DNA of 64,000 nt from contig RPFO01000027.1 in assembly GCA_009746045.1 (NCBI GenBank), positions 5,719,924 through 5,783,923 on the forward strand, read 5' to 3'. The stretch is from Mesostigma viride. Its lineage: Eukaryota > Streptophyta > Mesostigmatophyceae > Mesostigmatales > Mesostigmataceae. Position numbers and translations under genes: made by a program. The notes under the pieces are model-generated. The model made no database searches. It was given only the letters and a program-made list of their open reading frames with translations, and had not been told where the DNA came from. Below are positions 23,401-35,929 of this stretch, piece after piece. The stretch's first letter is position 1. Each line of letters opens with the position of its first letter.

Positions 23401-26400
23401 CTGGGCTGCCGGGCGGCGCGTGGGCACTGGCACGTGCAAGTATGCGTCGGGCGACATGTACATCGGGTCGTGGGCCAACAACCGCAAGCAGGGGAAGGGC
23501 ACGTGCGTGTACTCCGACGGGTCCAGCTACGAGGGAAACTGGGAGGACAATCTCAAGGTGAGCCGATGAGGGCTAAGAGGTGACGCACACAAGGAAAGCT
23601 GGGAGGACAAGCTGAAGGTGAGGGTTTGGCCAGAGGGCGTGCCACTGAAGTATATTAGACAGGTGGCGGTGTGATCGCAAAACAGAAGGCTCCAGCTGCG
23701 AAGGGAGCTGGGAGGAAACCCTCCACGTGAGGACGAGATCGACAGATGCAGTGACACTTGATGACCGGTGTCTGGTTTTGCGTGGTGGCATGGCATGGCA
23801 TGGCATGGCATGGCATGGCATGGTGATTGATGCATGCCAATGCGACAACTCAGGCAAGGCAAGCAAGCTGGTCAGTTTCTGTAGGAAGCGCTGGCTGGTT
23901 GGAAACCCGGGGAAGATCTGTTGGGGTGTGGATGCCGTCACGCCAATCCCGCAACTGTTGATTTCTATTCTAGGTACGGGCTAGCAATATACAGAACAAA
24001 AATGGGTGTCTCGGGTGCAGCATGATGGCATGTGTGTGCACGTGAGCGAGCAATCCAATTTTTTCATGGTGAGCCATGGAGTAATTCTGCTACTGCTACG
24101 TGATCACGGAATGCTGGACAAGTGGGTGCTCCGTAACGGGGGGCATGTGCCCTCTAGTTAGTCTGAGAGCCATGCGGGGCCCTCTCCCTTTTGGCATCAC
24201 CCTCTGTGCAATGAGCGGGCAAGGTAAGCCGGTCAGATTAGAAACAACTCCTGACTAACAAGACCTAGCAGGATACTGGACAAGTTGGTGTTTGGTGATG
24301 GGTGCTGGCATGGCATGGCATGACATGGCACTAATAGTTCCAAAGTTGAACCAAGAGATCTATCGCTTTCAGAGGCAGAAACTGAACAAAATATTACATC
24401 AGATATGGAAACAAGATTTTTTAAACATCTTCTTCTAATCACCGAACTTGATTTGGTTATGCAACTGGAGAGCCTCCTTTAATGGAGACTCCGACTGGTA
24501 AGACTCCAATCAAGGCTCCAATAATCAAGACTCCCATGCAAACAGGGCACTCCGCAAACGCGCCAGCGGCGGCCAACAGAGCGGGCAAGATAGTAAACAC
24601 AGACTCATTGCAATACGGGCCATGATGATGTGGTTGGTGCGGGCGGCACGGGTTCCTGGTTTGCGCCACAGAGCGGCCAAGGCAAGCTGGTCGACTTCTC
24701 ATCTGGGACGACGTACGTCGGGGAGTTCAAGGCGGGCCACCTGGCAGGTACCGATGTTGAGATGCCCCCTCTTATCCAGCGCGTTCGCTCATGTGTCTGT
24801 GTCTGATGCGCCATGCGGTAGAGGATCACAAATGGCCGGAAAAGTTCATGGCCGGGCATCGGGCAGTCCCCGTCGTTCTGAACTTGAGAACTTGGCTGTA
24901 GATTTTGTCTGCATCGTCGCGTTTGAATCGCATGGTCATTCGTATACGCCAGTCATACCATGTTTGCTCCCTTATGCATTACCTAACTTAGTTTGTTGTT
25001 GCTGCGGGTGTTGTTGCTGCTGGTTGTGCATGGAACCGGTGAAATTTTGCGCTTTGGTCTTGCAGGCGCGGGCGTCATGACCTACACCAACGGGCACAGA
25101 TTTGAAGGTACGGCTCTTGGACGAAAATGTGATTATAGTGAATGTACTACTAAGTGCTGTGCTCTCATTCCCTTATCACTTTAACTAAGGATGAGGCAGA
25201 GTCACATATTATATGTTGTCATGCCCCTTCTCGACTAAATACGGTATCGCACTTAGACACATAGTTCTATCGGTAACTAGTAGACACATGACACCGGTTC
25301 TGTTGCAGGTAGCTGGTGGACGCATGACACCGGTTCTGCTGCAGGTAGCTGGTGGACGCATGACACCGGTTCTGCTGCAGGTAGCTGGTGGACGCATGAC
25401 ACCGGTTCTGCTGCAGGTAGCTGGTGGACGCATGACACCGGTTCTGCTGCAGGTAGCTGGTGGGCGCATGACACCGGTTCTGTTGCAGGTAGCTGGTGGA
25501 CGCATGACACCGGTTCTGCTGCAGGTAGCTGGTGGACGCATGACACCGGTTCTGCTGCAGGTAGCTGGTGGACGCATGACACCGGTTCTGTTGCAGGTAG
25601 CTGGTGGACGCATGACACCGGTTCTGTTGCAGGTAGCTGGTGGACGCATGACACCGGTTCTGCTGCAGGTAGCTGGTGGACGCATGACACCGGTTCTGCT
25701 ATATCGGTAGCTGGTAGACACAAAATCTGTGTTGGCAAGGAAAATGGTAAACACACACACAGAATTCAGGTATTCTAGGGCGACAGGATGACACCAAGTT
25801 ACAGACAGATGGACGAGGCAGATGTTGCGGCTCCCATGGCCCCCGACAATGAAATACTAGTACTAGGATGTAAAAAGGATAACTGCGCCCCTTGCCTCCT
25901 ACTGATAGGATAACTGCGCCCCCTGCCTCCTACTGATAGGATAACTACGCCCCCTGCCTCCTACTGATAGGATAACTGCGCCCCCTGCCTCCTACTGATA
26001 GGATAACTGCGCCCCCTGCCTCCTACTGATAGGATAACTACGCCCCTTGCCTCCTACTGATAGGATAACTACGCCCCCTGCCTCCTACTGATAGGATAAC
26101 TACGCCCCCTGCCTCCTACTGATAGGATAACTGCGCCCCTTGCCTCCTACTGATAGGATAACTACGTGGCCCCTGCTTTTCCGCTACGCTTTTGCTACTG
26201 CTTGTCATAGTCCACCCACAGTTGGGCCTGCACCATGATGCAGAGAGAGTCCTCTGTGGCCTGCCCACTTGGGGCAGTGAGGGAAGCTAGGGCGCCCTCC
26301 CTCCTTGTCGTTGCGTCTAAGGATTAATGTTCCTTCATGGGTAGCTTCATTGGACGCAGTCACGTGGATACCACAACATACCAATAAAAGCAGTCATATG

Positions 26401-29400
26401 CGTTGACTTAATTCATTCCCCTGCATATTACATTACATTGTGCCCTGTCTGTCCTGCTCTGTCCTGCTTACTTTAGTTAATTCACGCCCCCCTGTCCCCT
26501 TCTTCCTTTCTAAAACTACGCCATTTCCCGCCCCTCACGAGCCCCCTGCAGGCACCTGGGAGGAAGGCCTCCAAGAGGGGCCCGGAACGCTCACCTTCCA
26601 GCAAGGGACCGTCCGGCTGCTCGCCACCTGGCACCGTGGGGATCTCTGCCCTGACGACTGCGTGCTCGAGTACCTGACCACTGGCGACCGTTACCGCGGT
26701 GGGGTATGCCTGGACACGGTATCGGGCATGTACGTGAGACACGGCGAGGGGAGGATGACGTTCAAGGACGGGTTGGTGACATGCCGGCGGTGGGATGTGG
26801 ATCATCCCGTGGGCAAGCACGCCGTGGTCGAATTTGGACCTTTGGACCCCCGCTTATGCCCTCCTGCGCCACCACCACCGGTGGAGGCGGCCGATACTGG
26901 GAATGGCGCCGAGGGAGCGCATGAGGCAGCGCTGGCATCGCCGAAAGAAGGGTTGGCCAAGGGCGGTGGGGGGGTGGCATCGCCAAAGGCGGCTGATGGT
27001 GGCGGTGGGGGGGGAGGTTCGAGTCGACCCACGACACCCCTGGGGGGGGGCAAAGGGGCCAAGGGGATGGAGGGCAAAGCGGAGGAGGGCAAAGGGGCGG
27101 ATGGCGGTACGGAGGGGGCACGGCCGAAGAGCCGGGGGGAGGGGGGAGGGGAGGGCGGGGCGGCGAAGAAAAGAGACGCAGGAGCGCATGGGGCCGGTGG
27201 GCCTGCGCATGGGGCTGAGAGTGGAACGGCGGGGAATGCAGACGACAGTAATCAATCGAGAGTGTTCGGGCTGGACCAGGGGGGCCGCTACGTGGGTGAA
27301 GTTAAAGAGGAGCGGATGCGTGAGGGGCGTGGCAGGATGGAGTACGCGAGCGGCGCGGTCTATGATGGCGAATGGCGGGGCGACAGGTGGCACGGGGAGG
27401 GCGAGCTGGTTGAGTGGGTGGGGATCGGGGGGGGGACATACCGGGGCGGGTTTGATGCTGGCATCTGCAACGGGGAAGGGGTCCACGAGCTCCCCAATGG
27501 GGATGTCTTTAAGGGGCACTTCAAGGATGGGCTTCGAAGCCAGGGCGTGTGCACATATGGGCCAAGGGTGGTGGCTCCCGAGGGGTTTGGGAGGGTGGAA
27601 GGTGGCGGTGTATCGAGGCATGAGGGTGCATGGCAGGGGGATGCGCCCGTTGGGGCGGGTGTTAGGAGTTACAAGGATGGGAGCGTGTTTAAGGGCACGT
27701 GGGCGCTTGCACGGCCGTCTACCGCGTCGACACCAACGCCGTCAACAAAAACAGCGTCAGCAGCGACGGCAGCACCAGCCGGTGGGGAGGATGCAGCGGG
27801 GGCGGGCGAGCAGGGCGGTGCGGGCAGCAACAGCGGGCGGGAAGGCTCTGGAGAGATGCGTTATGCTGACGGGTCGGTCCTGTGGGCGGAGTGGCGGGGC
27901 GATCGGCTGATGGACGGCGAGTGGAGGCTGGCGACAAAAGCAGGCGATGTGTTCACGGTATGCTTGTGGTGATGATCCTCCTTATTTATGTTGATATAGT
28001 TTTTCCGTAGTTGGGCTGATCCCATTACGGGTGGGGAGTAGAGGCTGCAGATGACAGCAGGCGACGTGTTCTTGGTAGGTTTGTGATGGCTATTCTGTCG
28101 TAATGCTGATACCATTACGGGGGGAAAGTGGGAGTTGGGGACCAAGGCGGGCGATGTCTTCACGTTACGTCTGCCGTCTGTACCAGAAAGTGCCAAGTTG
28201 ACCCCCTTACCTTGGGGGTCCGGTCACTTGGTTGCTGCTATCAGCATTATTCATGCTTTTGTTAATATTTATAATACCATGGTTACTGTGGTGTTCGGGC
28301 TGACAGATGGGCAGGGTGTGGAGGCTGATGATAAAGGCGGACAATATGTCCACGGTAGGCTGGCGATCTTTACTGTCAATATTGCTATTAGCACTATAGT
28401 CATCCTTGCTATGATAGTATAATCCTCATAATCCTTACTGTCAAGAATGCTATTGGCACTAAAGTCATCCTTGCTATGGTAATAATATCATCATAATCCT
28501 TACTGTCAAGAGTGCTATTAGCACTTTATCCTTGGTATGTGCCGGGCTCATCGATGGGCTCATAGTAGACAGTCTCGTACTGGAGGCTGGTGCTAGTGGC
28601 AAGGCGATGTGTCTTCACGGTGTGTTAAAACCAGTTTGCTCAACGCAATTAACAAAATAACAGGTTACTCAACGCAATTATTGTGTTGGGCCTGTTACAC
28701 CCGTTAGACCTGTTAGACCTAGATGGCATGAGCATCCCCCCACGGCCCTTGCCAAGAGCATGGCGACCGTCAGGCTTGGTGTACGCTGGCTCCTGCCACA
28801 CCCTTCATGCCCACCCACCTGAACTCTCCCCTTTTGAGGGAGGGTGTGTGGATGTATCCAGTTATCCTGTCTCACGCTCGAACCTTCTCAACCGCAATTC
28901 CTCCTCTTTTCCCAAACTGAACCCACTGAACTCTAATCCCATGACAGGGTGCGTGCAAGCTCCAGTGATATGTATCAAGCGAGACAACTATCTATACTGT
29001 TATAAACTATGCATTTTATGCTACTTTGTAAACTATGTACACTACAGATAGTATGCATACTGGATTATATATATATATATTCGTTGAGAATCATAAATTA
29101 CGGAGGTGAGATTGGCATGCATGCAACATAAGGAAAGCCCCGAAAAGAAGAAGAACCCTACAGAAAATGATAGTAAATATATGACTTATGTTGCATGCCA
29201 CTCTCACCTCCGTAGTTTATCATTCTCAATTAATATATACTACAGTATATGCACTACATACCCTACATATTCTATACTGCTACATGGTGCAGCTTATATA
29301 CTACAGTATATGCACTGCATACCCTACATATTCTATACTGCTATATAGTGCAGCTTATATACTATAGTATATGCACTGCATACCCTACATATTCTTTACT

Positions 29401-32400
29401 ACTATATAGTATAGACTGTTAGTGCAGCTGTTTCTCAGTGCCTCTTTTTGTTGGCGCCGGCTGCTCCGCTTACCCCTTGAAATTTTCATGCCCTTCCTTT
29501 CTCTTGCCCCTTGTGGCATTGCAGGACACGTGGAAACTCTCACCATACGTTTTACCTTCGTTTCAGTCTCCTTATATGCGCAGCCTCCCTCTGCCCCCGT
29601 CCTCCCCCTCCCCCCCTCCCCTCTGAGCTCTCACCCTTCCTTGGCAGTGTGCCTCGAGGTCTCACGATTTTATTGCGACAAAAGCGTACCCTGTCCGGTT
29701 CCCTCTTTGTGGCAGCACACGTGGAAGCCCCCCACAACGTATACTACGGGTGTGGTGTAGTATAATATATGATACTACCGTGTGCACCAGTACACGGCAT
29801 TACCACGGAATCATGGTCCCTACAGGCTCTCGTTGGTTGCGCGTGAAGAAGCTCTCATAATAGGTTTTGCCTCCCTATTTCCTCTTAACCCATTTAGATC
29901 ATGCCCCCTCGTTCCCCTGATTGGCACGGCGCGTGGGAGCTTTCACGAATATAACAAACTCTTGCCCCTCCCTTCCCCTCTTGTGGTAGGGCTCGTGGGA
30001 GCTGTTACGTCACGAACATAACAAACTCTTGCCCCTCCCTTCCCCTCTCGTTGGCAGGGCTCGTGGAAGCACGGCAAGCGGCACGGACCCGGCAAGCTGC
30101 TCCGCAAAAACGGGACCAGCACGAGCGGGATGTGGGTGGGCGACGTGCTGCAGGACGGGGAGGTGGAGGTGCACTACGCCAACGGGGACAGGTGCGTGCG
30201 TCAGCATAAAGCAGCAGTGCAGCAGTGCATTAAGTACGATGCATGGGACGATGGGGGCAGGTGCATGCGGCAGCACAAAGTACGATGGTGACAGGTGCGT
30301 ACGGCAGCACAAAGTACGATGGTGACATGTGCGTACGGCAGCACAAATAACAACGGGAACAGGTGCGTACGGCAGCATAAAGTACGGCAGTGGGAACAGG
30401 TGCATAACAGGCATAAAGCAGCAGTTAATTACGACGCATGGGCCAACGGGGGCGCGTGGGTAGAGGTACACGATGGCAACGTGGGCAGGTGGATTGTTCT
30501 AGTTTGGGAAGCACGGGCTGACATTGCTGACCATGTCGTTGGGTTGCCATTGTTGTTAGGTACTTAGGGGCAAAGATTGTTTACCATGTCGTTGGGTTGC
30601 CATTGTTGTCGGGTAAATAGGGGCCGACATTGTTACCATGTTGTTGGGTAAACATGGGCAGACATAAGGGTAAACATGGGTAACTTGTCACTCCAGTGCC
30701 AGAGAGCGTGTGGTTCCACTGGGAGAGAATCGGTTGTAATACCCAGGGTCCACCTCCTGCAGTTGTTCAGGCCAGTGGGGCACGGGCTCGTCATTCTAAA
30801 GCGCGGGACTGACTGGATCAGCAACTCTTTTTTATCAAACGTGGTCAAATCTCCCGCAGTGACTAGGGCCAGTGGCACGCGGCAGGTAAGTGAGTGCAAC
30901 CTATTTCTTACCTCTCTTCGATCAAGCGTGGTCCCTATTTCTTACCTCTCTTCGATCACGCGTGGTCCCTATTTCTTACCTCTCTTCGATCACGCGCGGT
31001 CCCTATTTCTTACCTCTCTTCGATCACGCGTGGTCCCTATTTCTTACCTCTCTTCGATCACGCGTGGTCCCTATTTCTTACCTCTCTTCGATCACGCGTG
31101 GTCCCTATTTCTTACCTCTCTTCGATCACGCGTGGTCCCTATTTCTTACCTCTCTTCGATCAAGCGTGGTCCCTATTTCTTACCTCTCTTCGATCACGCG
31201 TGGTCCCTATTTCTTACCTCTCTTCGATCACGCGTGGTCCCTATTTCTTACCTCTCTTCGATCACGCGTGGTCCCTATTTCTTACCTCTCTTCGATCACG
31301 CGTGGTCCCTATTTCTTACCTCTCTTTGATCAAGCGTGGTCCCTATTTCTTACCTCTCTTCGATCAAGCGTGGTCCCTATTTCTTACCTCTCTTCGATCA
31401 CGCGTGGTCCCTATTTCTCACCTCTCTTCGATCACGCGTGGTCCCTATTTCTTACCTCTCTTCGATCACGCGTGGTCCCTATTTCTTACCTCTCTTCGAT
31501 CAAGCGTGGTCCCTATTTCTTACCTCTCTTCGATCAAGCGTGGTCCCGATTTCTTACCTCTCTTCGATCACGCGTGGTCCCTATTTCTTACCTCTCTTCG
31601 ATCACGCGTGGTCCCTATTTCTTACCTCTCTTCGATCAAGCGTGGTCCCTATTTCTTACCTCTCTTCGATCAAGCGTGGTCCCTATTTCTTACCTCTCTT
31701 CGATCAAGCGTGGTCCCTATTTCTTACCTCTCTTCGATCAAGCGTGGTCCCTATTTCTTACCTCTCTTCGATCAAGCGTGGTCCCTATTTCTTACCTCTC
31801 TTCGATCAAGCGTGGTCCCTATTTCTTACCTCTCTTCGATCACGCGTGGTCCCTATTTCTTACCTCTCTTTGATCACGCGTGGTCCCTATTTCTTACCTC
31901 TCTTCGATCAAGCGTGGTCCCTATTTCTTACCTCTCTTCGATCAAGCGTGGTCCCTATTTCTTACCTCTCTTCGATCACGCGTGGTCCCTATTTCTTACC
32001 TCTCTTTGATCAAGCGTGGTCCCTATTTCTTACCTCTCTTCGATCACGCGCGGTCCCCATTTCTTACCTCTCTTCGATCACGCGTGGTCCCTATTTCTTA
32101 CCTCTCTTCGATCACGCGTGGTCCCTATTTCTTACCTCTCTTCGATCACGCGTGGTCCCTATTTCTTACCTCTCTTCGATCAAGCGTGGTCCCTATTTCT
32201 TACCTCTCTTCGATCACGCGTGGTCCCTATTTCTTACCTCTCTTCGATCACGCGCGGTCCCTATTTCTTACCTCTCTTCGATCAAGCGTGGTCCCTATTT
32301 CTTACCTCTCTTCGATCAAGCGTGGTCCCTATTTCTTACCTCTCTTCGATCAAGCGTGGTCCCTATTTCTTACCTCTCTTCGATCAAGCGTGGTCCCTAT

Positions 32401-35400
32401 TTCTTACCTCTCTTCGATCACGCGCGGTCCCTATTTCTTACCTCTCTTCGATCACGCGTGGTCCCTATTTCTTACCTCTCTTTGATCAAGCGTGGTCCCT
32501 ATTTCTTACCTCTCTTCGATCAAGCGTGGTCCCTATTTCTTACCTCTCTTCGATCACGCGTGGTCCCTATTTCTCACCTCTCTTCGATCACGCGTGGTCC
32601 CTATTTCTTACCTCTCTTCGATCACGCGTGGTCCCTATTTCTTACCTCTCTTCGATCAAGCGTGGTCCCTATTTCTTACCTCTCTTCGATCAAGCGTGGT
32701 CCCTATTTCTTACCTCTCTTCGATCACGCGTGGTCCCTATTTCTTACCTCTCTTCGATCACGCGTGGTCCCTATTTCTTACCTCTCTTCGATCAAGCGTG
32801 GTCCCTATTTCTTACCTCTCTTCGATCAAGCGTGGTCCCTATTTCTTACCTCTCTTCGATCAAGCGTGGTCCCTATTTCTTACCTCTCTTCGATCAAGCG
32901 TGGTCCCTATTTCTTACCTCTCTTCGATCAAGCGTGGTCCCTATTTCTTACCTCTCTTCGATCACGCGCGGTCCCTATTTCTTACCTCTCTTCGATCACG
33001 CGTGGTCCCTATTTCTTACCTCTCTTCGATCAAGCGTGGTCCCTATTTCTTACCTCTCTTCGATCAAGCGTGGTCCCTATTTCTTACCTCTCTTCGATCA
33101 CGCGTGGTCCCTATTTCTTACCTCTCTTTGATCACGCGTGGTCCCTATTTCTTACCTCTCTTCGATCAAGCGCGGTCCCTATTTCTTACCTCTCTTCGAT
33201 CACGCGTGGTCCCTATTTCTTACCTCTCTTCGATCAAGCGTGGTCCCTATTTCTTACCTCTCTTCGATCACGCGTGGTCCCTATTTCTTACCTCTCTTCG
33301 ATCACGCGCGGTCCCTATTTCTTACCTCTCTTCGATCACGCGTGGTCCCTATTTCTTACCTCTCTTCGATCACGCGTGGTCCCTATTTCTTACCTCTCTT
33401 CGATCACGCGTGGTCCCTATTTCTTACCTCTCTTCGATCACGCGTGGTCCCTATTTCTTACCTCTCTTCGATCACGCGTGGTCCCTATTTCTTGCCTCTC
33501 TTCGATCCCGCGCGGTCCCACCTCCCGCAGCTACAAGGGCCAGTGGCGCGCGGGCATGCGTGAGGGCCAGGGCACGTGCGTGTTCGAGGATGGAGGTGTC
33601 TACGAAGGCGGTTGGAAGCGCAACGAGAAGTGCGGCCAGGGGGAGTTCCTCTACCCCAATGGTGAGTGGCGCATGGTTCGCCCATGCGCATGTCCTACTA
33701 GAGTGTACTATGATGTTTTGGCCAGGGCGAGTTTTGGTACCCTGATGGTGGATGGCCGGTGGCGGATGTGCGTTCTAAGGAATACTGCACTGTAGTAAGG
33801 AATAGTAGTATACTATAACTACTCATTAGAAGGTAATAATGTGGCTAGGGCAAGTTTATGTACCCAACAGTGAGCAGGAGGTGGCAGTCCCCTGTGTGTG
33901 CCCTGCTATCGTGCACCGAGCAATAGACTAGTAAGATGACTATGCATACTAGTAAGATAGCAAGGTACTCGTAAGATAACTATTCACACTAGTAAGTTAG
34001 CAAGGTACTCGTAAGATAATTATGCATACTGCTGTAAGATAGCAATAGCATAGCAAGATGACAATGCATACTAATAAGATAGCAATAGCCTGAGGTAACT
34101 ACCCATGAAAACATAATAACGCGGCCAGCGGAAGTTCCTCCGCCCCAATAGCAGTGGCAGATCGGCGCTCCCATGTAAATGAATGCCCTGCTAGAGTGTG
34201 CTACGTGACGCGGCCCAGCGGAGCTCGTGTAGCCTGAGCATGGCTCCCCCTTGTGCGTGTTCTGTGCGAAGAATCGCGGTAACGATAGCGGATAGTCTAG
34301 TGATTTTTGAATGCCCAGCAATCCCACTGTGGGCGTTGCTGCCATACGTAATCATATTTAAATGATATCATATAAGGCTTATTCAATGATGTAACATAAT
34401 CCCACAGTGGGCATTCCTGCCGTATCTGAGTCGTTTCCTGCTGCATGGTCGTGGTTGACTTCTCTTTGTCGCTCCTCTTTGCCTGCTTCCGGGCTACCCG
34501 GTGGTCGCTCATCGGTGGCCCAACGAGATGTCTATAGATTCTGCACCCTCACCTTCATGGCACGCCCATTAGTTCCATGTCCGTGCCAATCTCTCACTAT
34601 CAAGGAGATAACCAGATCAAGGAGCCAATCTCTCACTATACTCGAGTAACATCACACAGATCTATGTCCTTCAGAACACTGTGACACGACTCCGTCGATA
34701 GATAGTATAAGGTTAATGTTCATACTACTACTGGATGTTATAAGATTCAGCAGCGCCATTTTTCATAAGGACTTCTGTCAAAGGAATCCTATCCAATCTG
34801 TATCATTGGCAGCTGCGTTCACATATCTTTTCTATGTCTCTGTAGGTATGTCACACGACCTTGTCCATGAGCTCACCCCTTCACCTCATCCATTGCCTCG
34901 CCACATCACCTTGTCCATGACCTTGCCCCATCACCTCTTCCATGGCCTCACCCCATCACCTCTTCCATGGCCTCGCCCCGTCACCTCTTCCATGGCCTTG
35001 CTCCGTCACCTCTTCCATGGCCTCACCCCACTTTTTATGAGCTCACCCCACCACCTCGACCATGAGCTCACCCCTCGTTCCCGTGGGACCGCCATGTAAC
35101 CCCATCACCTACGACTTCGCTGCACCTGTCAGTGATCAATACAGTGGCACGTCTAATGTGATGGGTCAAATCAATACAGTGGCACGTCTAGAATGATGAA
35201 TCAAATCAGTAAGATGGCACGTCTACTATGATGAATCAAATCATTACAGGGGCACGTCTCGCTAATGTGGTGCACCATACCCCCTCCATATATTGACATT
35301 GTGTGTAACTGTTTGCTTCCTTGATTAACTCGCAGGGAACAGGTAAACGGGCGTGCTCAATCAATATACATCAGTCACACGTTTGTAACTTAACTAGTAC

Positions 35401-35929
35401 TACTATCAAGTAACGTGCGTGTTTGCAACTTGCCGGTTGAAACTCTACGGCGGAGCCATTTTTCGGAAGAACCTCTCCCTCATGCTTGCACATTAGGGAC
35501 AAAGTCGGTGGATGTATGGATGTATGGACGTATATATGGATTGACGGATTTTATCCCCTATTCCTATGTCTTTTCTCACGTGTACGGCCTTATAAGCTTC
35601 GCCAATTCTGGCAAACCTAACGGTTCTTCCGAAAATTGGCTCCGCCTGATGATCATTTCCTGTTTCATTACTGAATTCTTCGCGGCGCAGGCAACAAGTA
35701 CACGGGCGCATGGAGTGACGGCGTGCGGCACGGTGAAGGGACCCTGTTAATGTCGCGAACAGGGGACCAGCTGCGCGGTCAGTGGGAGCTGGACAAGCCG
35801 GTGGAAGGGCAAACCCGGCTGGTCACGAAGCAAGAATTGGACACCGAGGCGGCGGCGGCCAAGGCAGCGGCCGAGGAGGCGGAGGCGGCCAGCAAGCAAG
35901 GGAAGAAAAAGCCCGGGGGCAAGAAGTAG
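20431..35929 (+). CDS. MORN-repeat protein, nine exons
   Basis: Exons: 20431-20655, 21408-21540, 23400-23557, 24672-24747, 25066-25107, 26552-27957, 30058-30191, 33531-33661, 35691-35929. All junctions are GT-AG, phases match at every step, and the sum is 2,544 nt (847 aa plus stop). About twenty MORN-type units (pattern GxxYxGxW) run almost end to end: GDVYTGEW, GDQYKGGW, GDVYEGDW, GDMYIGSW, GSSYEGNW, GTTYVGEF, GHRFEGTW and others. Several units are completed only by splicing, which supports the exon model. Exon 6 contains a Gly/Lys/Ala-rich spacer (about 26860-27240) and an Ala/Thr/Ser spacer (27710-27840) between MORN blocks. The C-terminus is Ala/Glu/Lys-rich, ending KKKPGGKK. MORN proteins scaffold membranes, cytoskeleton or axonemes, or regulate lipid kinases. 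No kinase or other catalytic domain is visible, so the function is not assignable. Confidence 0.9.
22490..22875. repeat. Tandem repeats in MORN intron 2
   Basis: A 12-bp unit (ACACGTCACCTG) is repeated about nine times at 22490-22596. Units of 27-29 bp built on CCCAAACCAC.CTCGTGAA are repeated at 22675-22865. They lie within the 21541-23399 intron. Confidence 0.85.
23558..24671 (+). repeat. MORN intron 3 with donor-edge and acceptor-edge copies
   Basis: The exon 3 end (CTGGGAGGACAATCTCAAG then GTGAGC) recurs at about 23596-23626 (CTGGGAGGACAAGCTGAAG then GTGAGG). It recurs again at about 23691-23735 (from GGCTCCAGCTGCGAAGGGAG to CACGTGAGG). The exon 4 start (GGCCAAGGCAAGCTGGTCGA) has relatives at about 23848-23875, 24207-24235 and 24573-24595. 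A (TGGCA)n pentamer run lies at 23784-23822. Confidence 0.85.
25280..25708. repeat. 36-bp satellite array, 12 units
   Basis: The unit contains GCAGGTAGCTGGTGGACGCA and TGACACCGGTTCTG. Because 36 is a multiple of three, frames stay open on both strands, giving an artefactual 12-residue protein repeat. It lies in MORN intron 5. The GCAGG...ATGAC...ACC layout resembles the nearby exon 5 acceptor edge (25061-25085), so it may be an expanded junction copy. This origin is uncertain. Confidence 0.92.
25870..26170. repeat. 31-bp satellite array, about 10 units
   Basis: A unit with TAGGATAACT(G/A)CGCCCC and TGCCTCCTACTGA is repeated about ten times in MORN intron 5. Confidence 0.92.
26215..26395 (+). 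repeat. SINE-like family G, copy 2
   Basis: It begins CACAGTTGGGCCTGCACCATG, continues with GTGGCCTGCCCACTTGGGGCAG and AGCTAGGGCGCCCTCCCTCC, and includes ACGCAGTCACGTGG near its 3' end. It matches copy 1 (minus, 526-720) and copy 3 (36215-36500). It is inserted in MORN intron 5 shortly before exon 6. Confidence 0.6.
27958..30057 (+). repeat. MORN intron 6 with four donor-edge and about six acceptor-edge copies
   Basis: The exon 6 end (GGAGGCTGGCGACAAAAGCA, then GATGTGTTCACG and GTATGC) recurs near 28040-28085, 28127-28170, 28316-28355 and 28580-28625. The first, third and fourth copies keep a GT after the same junction. The exon 7 start with its acceptor (TTGGCAGGGCTCGTGGAAGC) recurs near 29513-29540, 29640-29665, 29708-29735, 29920-29950 and 29980-30010. 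Between the sets is AT-rich sequence with a CATACCCTACATATTCTATA repeat (29250-29400). Confidence 0.85.
30192..30900 (+). repeat. MORN intron 7, donor-edge copies and two acceptor-edge copies
   Basis: The exon 7 end (AACGGGGACAGGTGCGTGCG) is echoed about seven times at 30250-30495, with GGGGGCAGGTGCATGCGGCA and GTGACAGGTGCGTACGGCAG as examples. The exon 8 start (CCCGCAGCTACAAGGGCCAG) is echoed near 30750-30790 and 30850-30885, where the GGGCCAGTGGC core is kept. Confidence 0.8.
30899..33520. repeat. 34-bp satellite array, about 77 units, with a 1,156-bp higher-order period
   Basis: The unit contains GGTCCCTATTTCTTACCTCT and TCGATCA(C/A)GCG. Since 34 leaves remainder 1 on division by three and the unit holds no forward stop, all forward frames stay open for hundreds of codons except at the rare CTTTGATCA variant. 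The resulting long frames are artefacts. The array ends directly at exon 8 of the MORN gene, so its last unit forms the pyrimidine-rich acceptor region. Confidence 0.95.
33662..35690 (+). repeat. MORN intron 8: donor-edge and acceptor-edge copies plus short tandem repeats
   Basis: The exon 8 end (GGCCAGGGGGAGTTCCTCTA then CCCCAATGGTGAG) is echoed near 33719-33752, 33846-33880, 34119-34155 and 34203-34240. The exon 9 start (GCAGGCAACAAGTACACGGG) is echoed near 35332-35362 (GCAGGGAACAGGTAAACGGG). Also present are 24-26-bp repeats of CATCACCTCTTCCATGGCCT (34850-35090) and about four 42-bp units with GTGGCACGTCTA (35130-35265). Confidence 0.82.
35449..35646. mobile_element. MITE-like element with 25-bp inverted ends
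   Basis: GGCGGAGCCATTTTTCGGAA(GAACC) at 35449-35473 is the reverse complement of 35622-35646 with one mismatch (24 of 25). The whole is 198 bp, has no coding capacity, and lies in MORN intron 8 about 45 bp before exon 9. I see no clear target duplication, so it could also be a simple inverted duplication. Confidence 0.5.

Noticed and set aside
25209-25760. Frames with a 12-residue protein repeat on both strands
   Set aside because: Generated by the 36-bp intronic satellite.
30890-33745. Several overlapping open frames of 370-820 codons
   Set aside because: They read through the 34-bp satellite in all forward frames. The repeat arithmetic explains them and only the last stretch overlaps a real MORN exon.
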